From a virus: a stretch of DNA of 31,904 nt. Where the stretch lies: the IMG/VR virus record IMGVR_UViG_3300045945_000354, positions 1-31,904 of that record; one strand, given 5' to 3'. The notes beneath the pieces were generated by a model. That model was not told the DNA's origin. It did not search any database and saw only the letters and a list, made by a program, of their open reading frames with translations. The translations under genes and the position numbers were made by a program. Shown in pieces: positions 29,511-31,904 of the stretch (position 1 is its first letter; every line of letters starts with the position of its first letter).

Positions 29511-30593
29511 CTAATCCTTTTTCGCAAGAATAGACAGGGGTGCCCACTGCGCCGTCTCATCGGCAGGGGCAAGCGGTTGCGCCAACCCCTGCCCCAGATA
29601 GGAGGGCGTCTGCGCCCCGAGCCCCATCATGGCGTGAAACTGGCGCAGTTCCGTGGACGATTTGCGCTCTAACTCCTGGCGCTGCATCGGGCATTTCGCC
29701 GCTACCAGCGCCGTAATGAGCGCACGTTTCTGGGCACTCAACACGGCGACGCCTTCCGCCACGTACTCGCGGATGGCCGGGTTGCGGATACGCGCCAGCG
29801 CCGCATCCAGCGTCTGTTCTTCCTCGGTGTCGTCGTCCGCGGGCGTCTCCTCCGTGGGGGCGTCCTCGGCGGATTCCTCCTCGGACTGGGGCTCCGGCTC
29901 GGCGGCAAGGGCGACCACCATGGCTTCCGGCAGCGCCGCTAACGCCTGCCGATTCGCCTCGGTGTCGGCGCACTGGCAGCGGCCAATGAGCGTGGTAATG
30001 CGTGGGTCAGTGAGTAACATATTATATCCTTCAGTATTAATTCTTGGAGCACCACAGCCTTTTTCCCAGCTACACGCGCCGATCGCCTCTGGCAGCAGCG
30101 CCAGATGGTCTGGACGTATGTGCTGATAGATCCCCTGATACGGTTCGCCATCATGCGCGCCGTTATCCGTCTGCACCGTCGCAAAAAACCCCGTGGACAC
30201 TTCCAATTCTTCGCCCGCTCGCAGCCGCTCGACGCACGCCCAGGCTGCACCGCCTAAGGCTTCAGCCATGGCCAGGTTGATCCACAATTCCCCCCGTAAG
30301 CGCCCCGCACTCACCGTGCACTGCCACAGCCTGCCGATCACCTGTTCCGCCACCTGGGGCGAATGATTGGCGCTAATGTCTCGCCCCTGGCCGTCCTGGG
30401 GATGCCCCACCATCAGCGGCACCCCGCTCCAGGACATGACCGAGTCTTCGAGCACATGGGCTTCCACCAGCATGCCATTGACCACGCCAGCGACCAGCGC
30501 CACCACGGGCACCACCAGATGGGGCTGACCCTGATAGGTGGAGGTGCGCACCGTGCCATTAGGGGACACACGACAGCGAACGAGTTGGGGCAT
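29511..30593 (-). CDS. Capsid maturation protease with scaffold tail (DUF2213-like)
   Basis: 360 residues from ATG 30593 behind AGGAGG. GHPQDGQ at 63-69 and EVSTGFF at 131-137 are the conserved blocks of DUF2213 proteases, a phage maturation protease group; LAMAEALGG and PDHLALLP lie near them. Residues about 230-265 are strongly acidic, and helices after them would be the scaffold that fills the prohead. Fusion of protease and scaffold is common in this family. It is encoded upstream of the decoration and capsid genes. Confidence 0.8.
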   Translation of the reverse strand: MPQLVRCRVSPNGTVRTSTYQGQPHLVVPVVALVAGVVNGMLVEAHVLEDSVMSWSGVPLMVGHPQDGQGRDISANHSPQVAEQVIGRLWQCTVSAGRLRGELWINLAMAEALGGAAWACVERLRAGEELEVSTGFFATVQTDNGAHDGEPYQGIYQHIRPDHLALLPEAIGACSWEKGCGAPRINTEGYNMLLTDPRITTLIGRCQCADTEANRQALAALPEAMVVALAAEPEPQSEEESAEDAPTEETPADDDTEEEQTLDAALARIRNPAIREYVAEGVAVLSAQKRALITALVAAKCPMQRQELERKSSTELRQFHAMMGLGAQTPSYLGQGLAQPLAPADETAQWAPLSILAKKD

Positions 30594-30602
30594 GGGGACC
30601 TC

Positions 30603-31349
30603 CTAGGACACTGCCGGCGTCCACCGGCATCTGCAGCGTGGGTGCACGGGTATTATCCCGCGCGCCGCTTGAGTGGTATAGACGCGCCCTTCGAGCCGCC
30701 GGCAGAGGGAACACACCAGCGCATCCCCCCGGGTGGTAAACTTGACGGCTTCGCGCTCCGCCGTGACGCGCTCGATGCCGCGCGCTTCGAGTTCGTCCAG
30801 CGTGCCGGTGGCGTGGGCTTCGACAATCGTGGTCTCGCTCAGCAGCTCGCTCCGCCGGATGAGCGGCGCAAACGCCTCACGCACGGCCTGGGCGCGCTGC
30901 GCCGCTCCCTGCGTCCTGGTACGTGTCAGGGCTTCCTGCACCGCCAGGCTGGCCTGCTCGGCCATGCCCCGCAGGCGCGCTTCGACCACGGCGAGCAGCG
31001 GCCTGAGTGCCGTGCTCGTCGGCTGGTAGCTGGGGATGACCACCGGTGCGTGAGCAGAGACCGGACGCGGCCTGACCTGCCGCCGTGCCAGGCGGTAGGC
31101 GTGTCTCACAAAGCGCTCCCACCAGCGCTCGACAGGCAGCAGGGCCGCCACGAGCAGCGCTCTGGCCCACGAGACCACGCGCTCGTCCTCGTCGTCGTCT
31201 TGCAGGCCATAGAGCGGCCTGCTGGCACGCCCCAGCAGCCTCGCCGCAATCTGTGCCAGGACCCGCCGCAGCCGCCCGGAGAGGGCCTGGCGAAACCGTA
31301 TCCTGAGCGCCAGCGTGCGCGTGGGATCACGCGATGTCACGGCGGGCAT
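30603..31349 (-). CDS. Minor head protein (Mu gpF-like, SPP1 gp7 group)
   Basis: 248 residues; ATG 31349 overlaps the portal stop (ATGA). Near the C-terminus, CSLCRRLEGRVYTTQAARGIIPVHPRCRCRW is the signature of phage head-morphogenesis proteins, with paired Cys residues and HPRCRC. Before it lie SETTIVEAHATGTLDELEARGIERV and a long helical, Arg-rich region. Such proteins enter the head in few copies and are encoded next to portal. Confidence 0.85.
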   Translation of the reverse strand: MPAVTSRDPTRTLALRIRFRQALSGRLRRVLAQIAARLLGRASRPLYGLQDDDEDERVVSWARALLVAALLPVERWWERFVRHAYRLARRQVRPRPVSAHAPVVIPSYQPTSTALRPLLAVVEARLRGMAEQASLAVQEALTRTRTQGAAQRAQAVREAFAPLIRRSELLSETTIVEAHATGTLDELEARGIERVTAEREAVKFTTRGDALVCSLCRRLEGRVYTTQAARGIIPVHPRCRCRWTPAVS

Positions 31350-31904
31350 CAGGTGTCCTCCCCCTCGTCCTCGCGGTCCAACTCTTCGTCAAGAACACCC
31401 GCATCGGGGAGCGCGTGCAGCCCCAGGGCATGCTCACGGAACTCGCCCACCGGCATGACGAGTTCGCCCTGGCCTTCGACGTAGGTGCCGACGGCGCGGG
31501 CCATGCGCTCGGCAATCTCGGCTTGCCTGAGCGGATCGAGCACCCGCCCCTGCGGCCAGACGACCTCGTAGACGCCGCCCGCCGGCTCGGGGAGCACGCC
31601 CCAGGCAATCAGGCGGTCGATGGTGGCGCGGATCAGCATCGGCTCGATGAGACTTTTCTGCCGTGCCTGGATGGTCGATTCCCACGCGACTTGATCCTGC
31701 GTACTGGCGAGTTCACCGCGCTCGGAGCCCATGAGGATGCGCTGCGGCACCCCGGCCGCTGCGGCAATGATGGTGGCCTGGGCCTCAATGGCGTCTTTGG
31801 GGGAGGCGAGGGACGACGGCAGGCGCGTCACGTCGATGCCGGAAACGCGCAGCCACTGCCTGAGGCCGTGGGTCCACTCGTCAATTTGGCGCCGCAATTC
31901 CTCC
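31349..31904 (-). CDS. Portal protein (partial, runs off right edge)
   Basis: The visible 184 residues are the C-terminal part. The block AGVPQRILMGSERGELASTQDQVAWESTIQARQKSLIEPMLIRATIDRLIAWGVLP is the hallmark of portal proteins of the DUF1073-like type. After it come helical stem-crown regions and an acidic end (DEELDREDEGED). It forms the ring through which DNA enters. Terminase genes are expected just beyond the edge. Confidence 0.8.
   Translation of the reverse strand, partial: EELRRQIDEWTHGLRQWLRVSGIDVTRLPSSLASPKDAIEAQATIIAAAAGVPQRILMGSERGELASTQDQVAWESTIQARQKSLIEPMLIRATIDRLIAWGVLPEPAGGVYEVVWPQGRVLDPLRQAEIAERMARAVGTYVEGQGELVMPVGEFREHALGLHALPDAGVLDEELDREDEGEDT

Noticed and set aside
30363-31484. 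373-codon plus-strand frame across protease, minor head and portal genes
   Set aside because: Three real genes on the minus strand explain the region; the plus frame shows no family pattern.
1-31904. tRNA or rRNA genes
   Set aside because: No cloverleaf with a recognisable T-loop, and no rRNA-like stretch, was seen on reading; a tRNA scan was not possible.

Overview
The window is a contiguous stretch of a bacteriophage genome or prophage: a temperate, tailed phage of siphovirus type with a high-GC, bacterial-style genome. The evidence is a divergent repressor/Cro-like switch, densely packed genes with start-stop overlaps (ATGA, GTGA, TTGA), frequent GTG and TTG starts behind good ribosome binding sites, and a full head-connector-tail block containing a very long tape measure gene and no sheath or contractile baseplate genes. 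The host cannot be named from the sequence.

Layout. At 1-264 (minus) lies the end of a CI-like repressor, facing a Cro-like gene at 398-640 across an operator region with repeated TTCG-N7-CGAA sites. From 398 to about 11,880 everything reads rightward. First come small proteins, many with CxxC pairs, with a roughly 330-base, stem-loop-rich non-coding segment (about 1714-2048) directly before a gene resembling Acb2/Tad1-type nucleotide sponges. Then come a replication initiator with in-gene iterons, a putative replication partner, a ParB-like protein, an MT-A70 adenine methyltransferase, and more small Cys-rich proteins. The rightward block ends with an exported beta-helix protein, a cytosine-methyltransferase-like protein and a GIY-YIG nuclease. 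Each of these last three is followed by a copy of the same 27-28-codon module.

From about 11,768 to the right edge everything reads leftward and is morphogenesis. In transcription order from the right edge: portal (partial), Mu gpF-like minor head protein, DUF2213-like protease/scaffold, decoration-like protein, encapsulin-like major capsid protein, connector and completion proteins, tail tube, tail assembly chaperone with an apparent frameshift, tape measure, distal tail proteins, NlpC/P60 hydrolase, J-like tip protein, tail fibre, a small coiled-coil protein and a small lipoprotein. Terminase would lie beyond the right edge. No integrase or lysis gene is recognisable inside the window.

How it works together: the left switch decides lysogeny or lytic growth. 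The rightward block supplies replication, DNA modification and probable host-takeover or counter-defence factors. The leftward block builds the particle. The most unusual points are the repeated C-terminal module (10,284-11,643), the structured segment before the sponge-like gene, the iterons, the hairpin on the capsid stop codon, and a short N-terminal motif shared by two neighbouring structural proteins.
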